From: an uncultured Clostridia bacterium
GTDB taxonomy: Bacteria > Bacillota > Clostridia > Oscillospirales > Ruminococcaceae
Assembly (NCBI GenBank): GCA_947177695.1
Contig: CAMWVO010000081.1
Coordinates: forward strand, 1-7,568
Direction of reading: 5' to 3'
DNA: 7,568 nucleotides
A program made the position numbers and the translations under genes. A model generated the notes under the pieces. It saw nothing but the letters and a program-made list of their open reading frames with translations, had not been told where the DNA came from and made no database searches. Positions 1 through 5,390 of the stretch are shown piece after piece; the first letter of the stretch is position 1; every line of letters begins with the position of its first letter.

Positions 1-16
1 TATGCGCTCTGCTCAT

Positions 17-165
17 CTCGGCTTTCAGCCGAGGCGCAGGAGGGGATTTCGCCGTTCTGCTCAAACTGACCTTCGGTCAGTTGCGACCAAAGGGCTCCGC
101 CCTCTGGACTTCTGCCGCCTTTGAAAAGGCGGGCGAAACTTTTCCATAGGCGGCTACGCCGCCTA
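17..165. repeat. Array of five short-loop hairpins, probable dispersed intergenic repeat
   Basis: Five consecutive near-perfect inverted repeats are packed into about 150 bases. They are CTCGGCT/AGCCGAG (17-33, loop TTC), AACTGACC/GGTCAGTT (64-82, loop TTC), AGGGC/GCCCT (91-103, loop TCC), CCGCCTT/AAGGCGG (115-132, loop TGAA) and TAGGCGGC/GCCGCCTA (147-165, loop TAC). No open reading frame or ribosome binding site is evident here. The design, many independent stems with 3-4 base loops, resembles palindromic intergenic repeats that occur in many copies in gut Clostridia. That resemblance is from memory, and copy number cannot be seen in one window. Whether it acts as DNA (a mobile palindromic unit) or RNA (a structured 3' region before the terminator at 218-254) is open. 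Confidence 0.6.
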
Positions 166-217
166 AGCGTCCCGACCGTTAGTCGCGTAAATCAAAATAT
201 ATACTTTCCGATAACCT

Positions 218-254
218 AAGCTGTCCCGCAGTAATCACCGCGGGACAGCTTTTT
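218..254 (+). terminator. Rho-independent terminator, plus-strand orientation
   Basis: A perfect 12-bp stem, AAGCTGTCCCGC paired with GCGGGACAGCTT, encloses a 10-base loop (230-239). It is followed on the plus strand by T's running from 250 to 254. On the minus strand the stem is followed by AGGTTAT, which is a poor U-tract. It therefore fits a terminator for a transcript entering from the left of the window better than one for the minus-strand protease gene ending at 282. It may still stall minus-strand transcription weakly, since no other terminator follows the protease gene. Confidence 0.85.
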
Positions 255-281
255 ACTATTGAAAGAAAGAAAAAACAGGCT

Positions 282-1619
282 TTATTCGTCTTTCGGCGTT
301 TCGTCGAGAATAATCTCGATGTCGATATTTCCGTCACTTCTTGCAAGCGTGACCGTCATGGTCTCGCCCGGCTTGTGAGAGTTTTTGGCGGCGACCAAAG
401 CATCGAAATCTGCGATATCCTTGCCGTCTGCGGCAATTATAACATCGCCCTCCTCAATGCCCGCGATATCCGCGCAGGAGCCTTCCTCAACGGAAGCCAC
501 AAGCACTCCCGCGTTCACGGGAAGATTGTAGTATCTCTTTACCGCAGGGGTAATTGTAGTGCCGGAAATGCCGATCTTGGGAGTTGCAACGTAGCCCTTA
601 TTCATAAGGTCGTCCAATATGGGCATTGCATCGCTGATTGGGATAGCAAAGCCTATTCCGTCAACGCTGCTGTTTACGATCTTGGATGAGGTTATGCCGA
701 TGACCTCTCCCTTGCCGTTGAGCAGAGGACCGCCCGAATTGCCCGGGTTGATGGAAGCGTCTGTCTGGATAAGGGTCATGGTAACGGTCTTGCCGTTGGA
801 AAGCTCGGCGGTGACTTCCTTTTCAAGACCCGATATCATACCGCCCGATGCGGAAAGTCCCAGACCGAGGGGGTAGCCCAGAGTAAGCGCCTTTTCGCCC
901 AGCTTCAGATCGTCGCTGCTTCCCAGAACAGCAGGGATAAGTCCGTCCGCATCGATCTTGAGCAAGGCAAGGTCGGTGTTCTCGTCGCTGCCTACAATTT
1001 TTGCTGTATGTTCAGAACCGTCCGACAGCGTTACCGTGACCTCGGAGGCTTGCTCGGTTTTTGTAACCGCCTCGTACCCTCCGCCGAAAAAGCTGAACGG
1101 ATTGTCAAAGGGGTTTCCGCCGGTGCTCTGGTAGGTTTCGTAGGAATTTTCAATAACGTGACAGTTGGTTATTATATAGCCGTCGGAGGAAAGCACGATG
1201 CCTGTGCCAGTACCCTTTCCCGACTGGGGGAAAACCGAGGTTATCAGAGTGACCGAGGGTGTTGCTCTGCGGATGACCTCCTCATTGGAAACGCTGTCCG
1301 CGTCGGCTAAATCAATATTGAGAAGATTTCCCAGAGAGGTGTCGCCGCCGTTATCATTCTGGGGAGCGGCTACTGTCTGGATAGTTTCACGGGGCTCTTC
1401 CGCTGTATCGTCATCGTAGGAAGCGTTTACGCTGTCCGCAGGAACGCTGCTGCCGTCGGACATACTGTTCGCCAGATAAGCTCCGCCGAAGCCCGACGCT
1501 CCGCCCGCCAGTACAGCCGCAAGTATCACAGCGGCAGTTTTTGCGGCTCCGCTGCTTTTCTTAGGTTCGGGTTCGGGAGAATAATTCGAGGTATAGGTAT
1601 AGTTATTATCTTCGTACAT
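282..1619 (-). CDS. Membrane-anchored HtrA/DegP-family serine protease with PDZ domain
   Basis: This is a trypsin-like (S1C) protease for quality control of misfolded or damaged exported proteins at the outer face of the membrane. The 445-residue product has a short hydrophilic cytoplasmic tail, one membrane anchor at about residues 27-50, an acidic linker to about 110, the protease domain at about 112-335 and one PDZ domain at about 348-440. The catalytic triad is visible as His154 (TNCHVI), Asp216 (NTDLALL) and Ser295 (GNSGGP). Length and domain order match Gram-positive HtrA proteins. The ATG start has an AAAGGCGG-type ribosome site upstream, and a promoter candidate lies at 1684-1711. Oddities are a Gly/Phe-rich insertion at about residues 158-192, directly after the catalytic-His strand, and a Cys before that His. 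The gene follows the MerR gene on the same strand, but a 170-base gap and its own promoter suggest a separate transcript. The paralogue (htrA, htrB or degP) cannot be assigned. Confidence 0.95.
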   Translation of the reverse strand: MYEDNNYTYTSNYSPEPEPKKSSGAAKTAAVILAAVLAGGASGFGGAYLANSMSDGSSVPADSVNASYDDDTAEEPRETIQTVAAPQNDNGGDTSLGNLLNIDLADADSVSNEEVIRRATPSVTLITSVFPQSGKGTGTGIVLSSDGYIITNCHVIENSYETYQSTGGNPFDNPFSFFGGGYEAVTKTEQASEVTVTLSDGSEHTAKIVGSDENTDLALLKIDADGLIPAVLGSSDDLKLGEKALTLGYPLGLGLSASGGMISGLEKEVTAELSNGKTVTMTLIQTDASINPGNSGGPLLNGKGEVIGITSSKIVNSSVDGIGFAIPISDAMPILDDLMNKGYVATPKIGISGTTITPAVKRYYNLPVNAGVLVASVEEGSCADIAGIEEGDVIIAADGKDIADFDALVAAKNSHKPGETMTVTLARSDGNIDIEIILDETPKDE

Positions 1620-1643
1620 AAATGTTACCGCCTTTCAGCAACG

Positions 1644-1666
1644 CCGTCCCCGTATTGTTCGGACGG
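1644..1666. other. Hairpin in the leader of the HtrA-type gene
   Basis: CCGTCC (1644-1649) pairs with GGACGG (1661-1666) across an 11-base loop. On the minus strand it sits in the predicted 5' leader of the protease gene, about 25 bases before the start codon and just upstream of the ribosome site. On the plus strand the stem is followed by a T-rich run (1667-1676), so it also looks like a weak plus-strand terminator. Its role is unproven. Confidence 0.4.
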
Positions 1667-1683
1667 TTTGTTTTTTGATTACG

Positions 1684-1711
1684 GTTATATAATAACGCGC
1701 ATATGTGTAAA
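1684..1711 (-). promoter_or_regulatory. Candidate promoter of the HtrA-type protease gene
   Basis: Read on the minus strand, TTTACA (1706-1711) and TATAAC (1684-1689) are separated by 16 bases. This would start transcription around 1677 and give a leader of about 58 bases before the ATG at 1619. The surroundings are AT-rich. No CIRCE-type heat-shock operator was seen. The match to consensus is moderate. Confidence 0.5.
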
Positions 1712-1789
1712 TTGTGTGAAACGATTACGAAAGATATTTAAAATGAATAAGTTTTCTGCGGGAAAAATTCGTGTGGATTTTTACCGCCG

Positions 1790-2155
1790 TCATTTCTGAC
1801 GGCGCAGCATTTCTCTGTACAGTTCGATCTTGGCGTTTAAATTTTGGGAATATTCCCGCCATTTCGCAGTCTGACCGTCAACATAAGCGCGGTGCTTTTC
1901 CAGAAGTTCAAGCCGTTCGGATACGGTCGTTTCGCCCTCATAGCGCAGGTCGGAATACCCTTTCATATCGCCGAGGTTCATGCCCGTATTTTTCAGCTTC
2001 TGCAAAAATTTTATCCATTCGGTATCCTTTTCCGAATATTCGCGGCGGTTTCCGCCGTCGCGTCCGACGCGTATAAGTCCCTTTTCCTCGTAATATCTTA
2101 AAGCTGAACAGCTTATTCCCGTCAGCTTTGAAAATTCTCCTATAGTCATATGCAC
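1790..2155 (-). CDS. MerR-family transcriptional regulator, AdhR/NmlR-like
   Basis: A 121-residue DNA-binding regulator. The N-terminal MerR winged helix-turn-helix spans about residues 3-72, with motifs IGEFSKLTGIS, LRYYEEKGLI and NRREY. It is followed by a long helix at about 76-118 expected to form the antiparallel dimer coiled coil. There is no separate ligand-binding domain, as in the AdhR/NmlR branch. The only cysteine is Cys16, in the helix-turn-helix. The cysteine that AdhR/NmlR proteins carry near residue 52-54 is replaced (FLQKLKNTGM). The start is GTG at 2155, because GGAGG at 2163-2167 lies 7 bases upstream; the internal ATG two codons on would be 13 bases away. It diverges from the carboxymuconolactone-decarboxylase-like gene, whose promoter contains an AdhR-type operator, so that gene is its probable target. 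Its inducer is unknown. Confidence 0.93.
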   Translation of the reverse strand: MHMTIGEFSKLTGISCSALRYYEEKGLIRVGRDGGNRREYSEKDTEWIKFLQKLKNTGMNLGDMKGYSDLRYEGETTVSERLELLEKHRAYVDGQTAKWREYSQNLNAKIELYREMLRRQK

Positions 2156-2162
2156 ATCTGCG

Positions 2163-2167
2163 CCTCC
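2163..2167 (-). promoter_or_regulatory. Ribosome binding site fixing the GTG start of the MerR gene
   Basis: GGAGG on the minus strand is 7 bases before the GTG at 2155 and 13 before the alternative ATG at 2149. This favours the GTG start. Confidence 0.75.
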
Positions 2168-2188
2168 GAATTGTTTACAATTTGTTTA

Positions 2189-2219
2189 TTGACTTAAAGT
2201 ACGCTTTAAGAAGTACCAT
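2189..2219 (+). promoter_or_regulatory. MerR-type promoter with 19-bp spacer
   Basis: TTGACT (2189-2194) and TACCAT (2214-2219) are separated by exactly 19 bases. This overlong spacer is typical of promoters that MerR-family activators untwist so that RNA polymerase can engage both elements. The promoter drives the decarboxylase-like gene starting at 2251, giving a leader of roughly 25 bases. Confidence 0.8.
2193..2210. promoter_or_regulatory. AdhR/NmlR-type operator, 7-4-7 inverted repeat
   Basis: CTTAAAG (2193-2199) and CTTTAAG (2204-2210) are perfect reverse complements around TACG. The site lies entirely between the -35 and -10 elements of the divergent promoter. The CTTAAAG-N4-CTTTAAG form matches the operator described for Bacillus AdhR. 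The adjacent MerR-family gene is the obvious candidate binder and may also regulate itself from this site. Confidence 0.85.
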
Positions 2220-2250
2220 TAAAACATCAAAACGAAAGGAAGTGTTTTTC

Positions 2251-2658
2251 GTGAAAAAAACGCGGTATGAGACCGGTCTGGAAAACCTGACCAAAATTGA
2301 CGGCAATGGAGGTGAGGCTGTTATACGGTCGCTGGAAAATATAGCTCCCGACCTTGGGAGCTATATTATAGAATTTGCGTTCGGTGATATTTATTCAAGG
2401 CAAACGCTGACAACACAGGAACGTGAGATGATAACGATTGCCGCTTTGTGTGCTTTGGGCGGCTGCGAACCCCAGCTTGAAGTGCATATCAACGGCGCGC
2501 TTAATACGGGAATATCCCCCGAAAAAATCGTGGAAACATTTTTGCAGTGCGTGCCTTACGCAGGCTTTCCGCGTACGCTGAACGCGGTTTTTGCCGCAAA
2601 GAAAGTGTTCGGCGAAAGAAATATCGAACTCGTTATTCCTCAGGCTTCCAACCCGTGA
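2251..2658 (+). CDS. Carboxymuconolactone decarboxylase/AhpD-like family protein
   Basis: A 135-residue, mostly helical protein of the CMD/AhpD fold. The family includes gamma-carboxymuconolactone decarboxylase and thiol peroxidase partners. The core signature is ALCALGGCEPQLEVHINGALNTG (about residues 65-87, with Cys67, Cys72, Glu77 and His79) followed by a helix with VETFLQCVPYAGFP (about 94-107). The AhpD CxxC redox pair is not present; the two cysteines are spaced CxxxxC, so peroxidase activity is uncertain. The GTG start at 2251 has AAAGGAAG at 2235-2242. A longer frame opening at TTG 2182 is rejected because it would include the promoter and operator. Expression is probably controlled by the divergent MerR regulator, suggesting a role in response to electrophiles or aldehydes, as for related Bacillus genes; this is inference. 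The gene ends inside the convergent esterase gene. Confidence 0.88.
   Translation: MKKTRYETGLENLTKIDGNGGEAVIRSLENIAPDLGSYIIEFAFGDIYSRQTLTTQEREMITIAALCALGGCEPQLEVHINGALNTGISPEKIVETFLQCVPYAGFPRTLNAVFAAKKVFGERNIELVIPQASNP
2338..2367. repeat. Perfect 12-bp inverted repeat inside the CMD-like gene
   Basis: AATATAGCTCCC (2338-2349) is the exact reverse complement of 2356-2367, with a 6-base loop (GACCTT). It covers codons for about residues 30-39, some 90 bases after the start codon. No T-run follows on either strand, so it is not a standard terminator. Confidence 0.7.
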
Positions 2659-3685
2659 TCTCCGAAATTTTCCCGATAAGCTTTTCGGCGGCTTTTTTGT
2701 GGGTGACCGCGTTGGGGTGACCTCCACTGCCCGTACCGTCGGCTTCAAGCTGACCGTCCAGCTCCAACGCAAAAATTTTTTCGTCGGACAAGTCCGATAC
2801 CGCTTTTTCGATAGCGGGGAAAAGCTCCGCGCCCATCATTCCCAGAGCGCAGACAATATAGGAATTGGGATTTTTCTTCCGCACATCCGCGATAAATTTA
2901 CCGTAGGCGGCGGAAAATTCCACCTGCCGTTCGGGGATATCCTTTGTATAGCTTTCGTCGTTTGTGCCGAGATTTACCACGATAACATCGGGAACAAAGC
3001 TGCCGAAATCCCAAGAGGTACGGTCGGTGACGCCCTCAATGCCCACGTCGGCTGCATCGTATATCATGGGCATTATCCAGCCGTCGTTTCGGGTACCGTC
3101 CTTTGTGTCGCTTGACCAAACTCCGATGGTACTCCACGAAATAAGATTAAAGTCCGCGCCGAAAGCTTTCGCCGTAAGGGCGGCATAGGTGATATCGGAA
3201 TTTTCCTCGGCGGTGCGGAAATTATCCTCGGCGGACTTGCTTTCTATGCCGAAGCCGCAGGTTATGCTGTCCCCGATAAATTCCATGCGGCGGGCTTTCG
3301 GCTCTGCGGGACGCAGTTCACCGTCCGCGGAAAAGCTGATGATGCCAAGCCTGCTGAACGCCGCTTCCGAAAGCTTTGCAAAGCGGATAACCACCTCTTC
3401 GTCCCTATCGCTTTCATACAGGACGTAGCTGTTTGTACCCTCTTTCACGGGGAAACGCTTTCTCGGCTCGGACTCGCCGTTCACAAAGACCGCCGCCCAT
3501 GGCTGGAAAATTTCTTTCCAAGGCTCGTCAAAAGTCCAGTCCGTCCACAGCTCGGCGGAAAGATGAGTGCCTTTGAAAACAAACTCCACGCCCGAACAGC
3601 TCCAGCTGAGATATCTTGCGGAATTGTGAACTATAGTACGTCCCAAAGCGCGGACGTGCTTATCGTCGGCAGAAAAATTATTCAT
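2633..3685 (-). CDS. CE2-type SGNH/GDSL esterase, predicted cytosolic
   Basis: A 350-residue hydrolase with the architecture of carbohydrate esterase family 2. A beta-sandwich N-terminal domain (about 10-120) precedes an SGNH hydrolase domain (about 132-343). Block I is EFIGDSITCG with nucleophile Ser140, the GTND block is at 240-243, and the catalytic-His block is GGHPN with His323. Family members remove acetyl groups from sugars, so deacetylation of imported acetylated oligosaccharides is plausible, but the substrate is not shown. The residue three before His323 is Ser320, not the usual Asp, which may mean a Ser-His dyad as in some CE2 enzymes. There is no signal peptide. The ATG overlaps the TGA of the thioesterase gene (ATGA, 3682-3685), with GGAGG 10 bases upstream, so translation is likely coupled. 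The last 26 bases overlap the convergent CMD-like gene. Confidence 0.88.
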   Translation of the reverse strand: MNNFSADDKHVRALGRTIVHNSARYLSWSCSGVEFVFKGTHLSAELWTDWTFDEPWKEIFQPWAAVFVNGESEPRKRFPVKEGTNSYVLYESDRDEEVVIRFAKLSEAAFSRLGIISFSADGELRPAEPKARRMEFIGDSITCGFGIESKSAEDNFRTAEENSDITYAALTAKAFGADFNLISWSTIGVWSSDTKDGTRNDGWIMPMIYDAADVGIEGVTDRTSWDFGSFVPDVIVVNLGTNDESYTKDIPERQVEFSAAYGKFIADVRKKNPNSYIVCALGMMGAELFPAIEKAVSDLSDEKIFALELDGQLEADGTGSGGHPNAVTHKKAAEKLIGKISEITGWKPEE

Positions 3686-4131
3686 GACCAGATGCCCTCC
3701 TCGTCGATATTTACATCAATGTAGCTGTGAAAAAGTTCGTACACATCGGGGTACTCCTTTTTGGTGCGGACAGGCTTCAGGTTCAGGTCGGTGAAGCAGT
3801 GCCGCGTTTCTCCCGTGGCAAGCAGCGCGCCTGTTTCCTTGTTAAAGACCCGGTATGTGACCGTCATCTTGAAGCCGTTGAACTCGGAAATTTTGGGTAC
3901 GACCACTATCCTGTCCCCGAAGCGTGCGGATATTTTGTAGTCGCAGGACGCTCCCAGCACCACGATCATAACGCCCATTTCCTCCATTTTGTCGTAGGAA
4001 AAACCCACCTTTTCAAGGAAGTCCACCCGCGCGTCCTCAAACCATCTGATGTAGTTTGAGTGGTGGACTATCCCCATCTGGTCGGTCTCGTAGTAGCTTA
4101 CTCTGTGTTCGTAAAGACTTATTTTTTCCAT
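3682..4131 (-). CDS. YbgC/FadM-family hotdog acyl-CoA thioesterase
   Basis: A 149-residue single-hotdog enzyme of the 4HBT group that hydrolyses acyl-CoA thioesters in the cytosol. The signature YYETDQMGIVHHSNYIRWFEDAR runs over about residues 13-35. Asp17 is at the position of the catalytic aspartate of 4-hydroxybenzoyl-CoA thioesterase, and the VHHSNY segment is typical of the family. Length matches the family. The ATG at 4131 has an AAGGA-type site about 10 bases upstream. It begins only 20 bases after the preceding surface-protein gene, and its stop overlaps the start of the esterase gene by ATGA, so it is an internal operon gene. The acyl substrate is unknown. A housekeeping role in clearing stray acyl-CoA is possible as well as one tied to the adjacent esterase. 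Confidence 0.92.
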   Translation of the reverse strand: MEKISLYEHRVSYYETDQMGIVHHSNYIRWFEDARVDFLEKVGFSYDKMEEMGVMIVVLGASCDYKISARFGDRIVVVPKISEFNGFKMTVTYRVFNKETGALLATGETRHCFTDLNLKPVRTKKEYPDVYELFHSYIDVNIDEEGIWS

Positions 4132-4151
4132 AATACCGCCGTCCTTATTTT

Positions 4152-5327
4152 TTATATGACTTCAACTCTGAAAGCCGCTTCGTATGATTTTCCGCCGACT
4201 GTCACGACAGCCCTGTAGTAACCCGTTTCGGGCGGCATACTGACGTCAGCGGTTATTGTTCCGTCCGCGCTTACGGAGTCGCAGGAAGCGTCTTTGTCAA
4301 ACCTGAACTCTTTGACAGCCGTTTCCCAGCCGAGATTTGTTTTCTTTTCGATTTTAACGGAAATGTCTTTGCCCGCAAGCTTTTGGGAATTAACTGTTAT
4401 ATAGGTCTGAATATCAATATCTGCGTCAGCTTCGGCTTTGTAGATATCCTCCGACATTTTTACCTCAACAGAAGACACAGCCTCGAACATTGCGTAAACG
4501 TCGTAAGAGCTTTTCTGCTCGCCGTTAAGGTTCATACCGGTGAGAGCTATGCGGTAATGACCCGCCGGAAGAGAAAGGTATGTTCTTTTTCCCGCATAAT
4601 ATTTTAAGGGGTAAAATTCTTTTTCTGCGGAATTGCGTTCACAGCCGCCCTCTCTTCCCTCCAGACCCAAAGCTATGTCGCTGACCTCGTATCCGTTTTT
4701 TTTACCGTCAAGACTTGCGGCAAGTCCCTGATAATCCACCCATCTGCCGTTTTCTTCCCAGCGTTCCATTTTGTACGGCTCTCCCGCGCTGTAGCTTCCG
4801 CCGTCAGGGTCGTTTGCCGTAACGGTCAAAGTGATATTATCAGCGTCCGCGGAAATTTTTTCATCGCACTTGGCGGTAAGAATAAGCTTCTTGCTTTTGC
4901 CCGTATAAACGCCGTCCTTGCCAAAGCTGTACAGCTTGTCTCCGATCTGAAAATCTCCCTTAACAGGAAAGCCGTCAAGAAAGTATTTTCTTTTTCCGCT
5001 TTTGGTTTTTGTCCAGCCTGTATAGGGCAGACCGTCATGGTAGTATCTGTACTTTTTTATACCGTTGTAATCTGTCCAGCCGCTGTGCTTCCCCGAACAA
5101 ACATAGTTATCGGACGGGTCAAAATCGTACATAACACCGTCGATCTTACGGTAAGGCCCGTCGTCAAATTCCGCAAAGGTATACGTCCAGCCGTTTGGTG
5201 AATGCTCCCAGCCGACGTATGTTCCCTCCTCGGGAGGATCGAAAGCGCAGACTGAAATTCCCGCCGCCGAGACGGTCATCACCGCCGCCGCAAGGACAGC
5301 CGCAAGCTTGCCCGCTAAGTTTTTCAT
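4152..5327 (-). CDS. Secreted cell-wall-binding repeat/Ig-like protein, short paralogue
   Basis: A 391-residue exported protein. The signal peptide is residues 1-28 (two lysines, then an Ala/Val-rich core, probable cleavage after SVCA). Choline/cell-wall-binding-type repeats follow at about 38-143 (TYVGW, HSGW, YYHDGLPYTGW, KYFLDGFPVKGDFQIGDKLYSF, GVYTGK), then two Ig-like segments at about 147-285 and 287-391, each ending in a YYR/HYR..AxFxV strand. It aligns along its whole length with residues 1-370 of the neighbour encoded at 5391-7307 but lacks that protein's third Ig-like unit and C-terminal domain. Its last strand (AAFRVEVI) ends where the longer protein has APFRIDNI. AAGGAG lies 9 bases before the ATG. 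The 63-base gap to the upstream gene shows no clear promoter or terminator, so cotranscription is likely. No sortase motif is seen, and attachment is probably through the repeats. Function is unknown; no catalytic motif was recognised. Confidence 0.85.
   Translation of the reverse strand: MKNLAGKLAAVLAAAVMTVSAAGISVCAFDPPEEGTYVGWEHSPNGWTYTFAEFDDGPYRKIDGVMYDFDPSDNYVCSGKHSGWTDYNGIKKYRYYHDGLPYTGWTKTKSGKRKYFLDGFPVKGDFQIGDKLYSFGKDGVYTGKSKKLILTAKCDEKISADADNITLTVTANDPDGGSYSAGEPYKMERWEENGRWVDYQGLAASLDGKKNGYEVSDIALGLEGREGGCERNSAEKEFYPLKYYAGKRTYLSLPAGHYRIALTGMNLNGEQKSSYDVYAMFEAVSSVEVKMSEDIYKAEADADIDIQTYITVNSQKLAGKDISVKIEKKTNLGWETAVKEFRFDKDASCDSVSADGTITADVSMPPETGYYRAVVTVGGKSYEAAFRVEVI
5251..5327. repeat. 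Near-identical signal-peptide coding segment, copy 1
   Basis: This 77-base segment aligns without gaps to 7231-7307 with 69 identical positions by hand count, and the match continues three bases before the start codon. It encodes residues 1-26 of the shorter surface protein. The rest of the two genes is much more diverged, apart from islands such as the 31-base identity between 4439-4469 and 6491-6521. Confidence 0.85.
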
Positions 5328-5390
5328 ATTGACTGTCTCCTTAATTAAATATGCTCTTTTGTATCCAAAGTAATTTCTGCAATATAGTTG

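Noticed and set aside
17..165. CRISPR array
   Set aside because: The hairpins differ in sequence from each other and there is no regular repeat-spacer period.
1765..1782. Possible terminator after the MerR gene (AAAAAT/ATTTTT arms)
   Set aside because: The stem is only six A-T pairs with an 8-base loop and no adjoining G-C core, too weak to call.
2182..2250. Upstream extension of the CMD-like gene to a TTG codon at 2182
   Set aside because: The extension would run through the -35, operator and -10 elements and its residues do not resemble the family. The GTG at 2251 has a good ribosome site.
2395..2772. Minus-strand open frame of 125 codons across the CMD-like and esterase genes
   Set aside because: It overlaps two well-supported genes in other frames and has no recognisable motif.
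4152..5327. Reading the short surface protein as a lipoprotein because of Cys27 near the signal-peptide end
   Set aside because: The residues before the cysteine (ISVC) do not fit a lipobox, and the paralogue has Ser at this place with a normal SVSA cleavage site.
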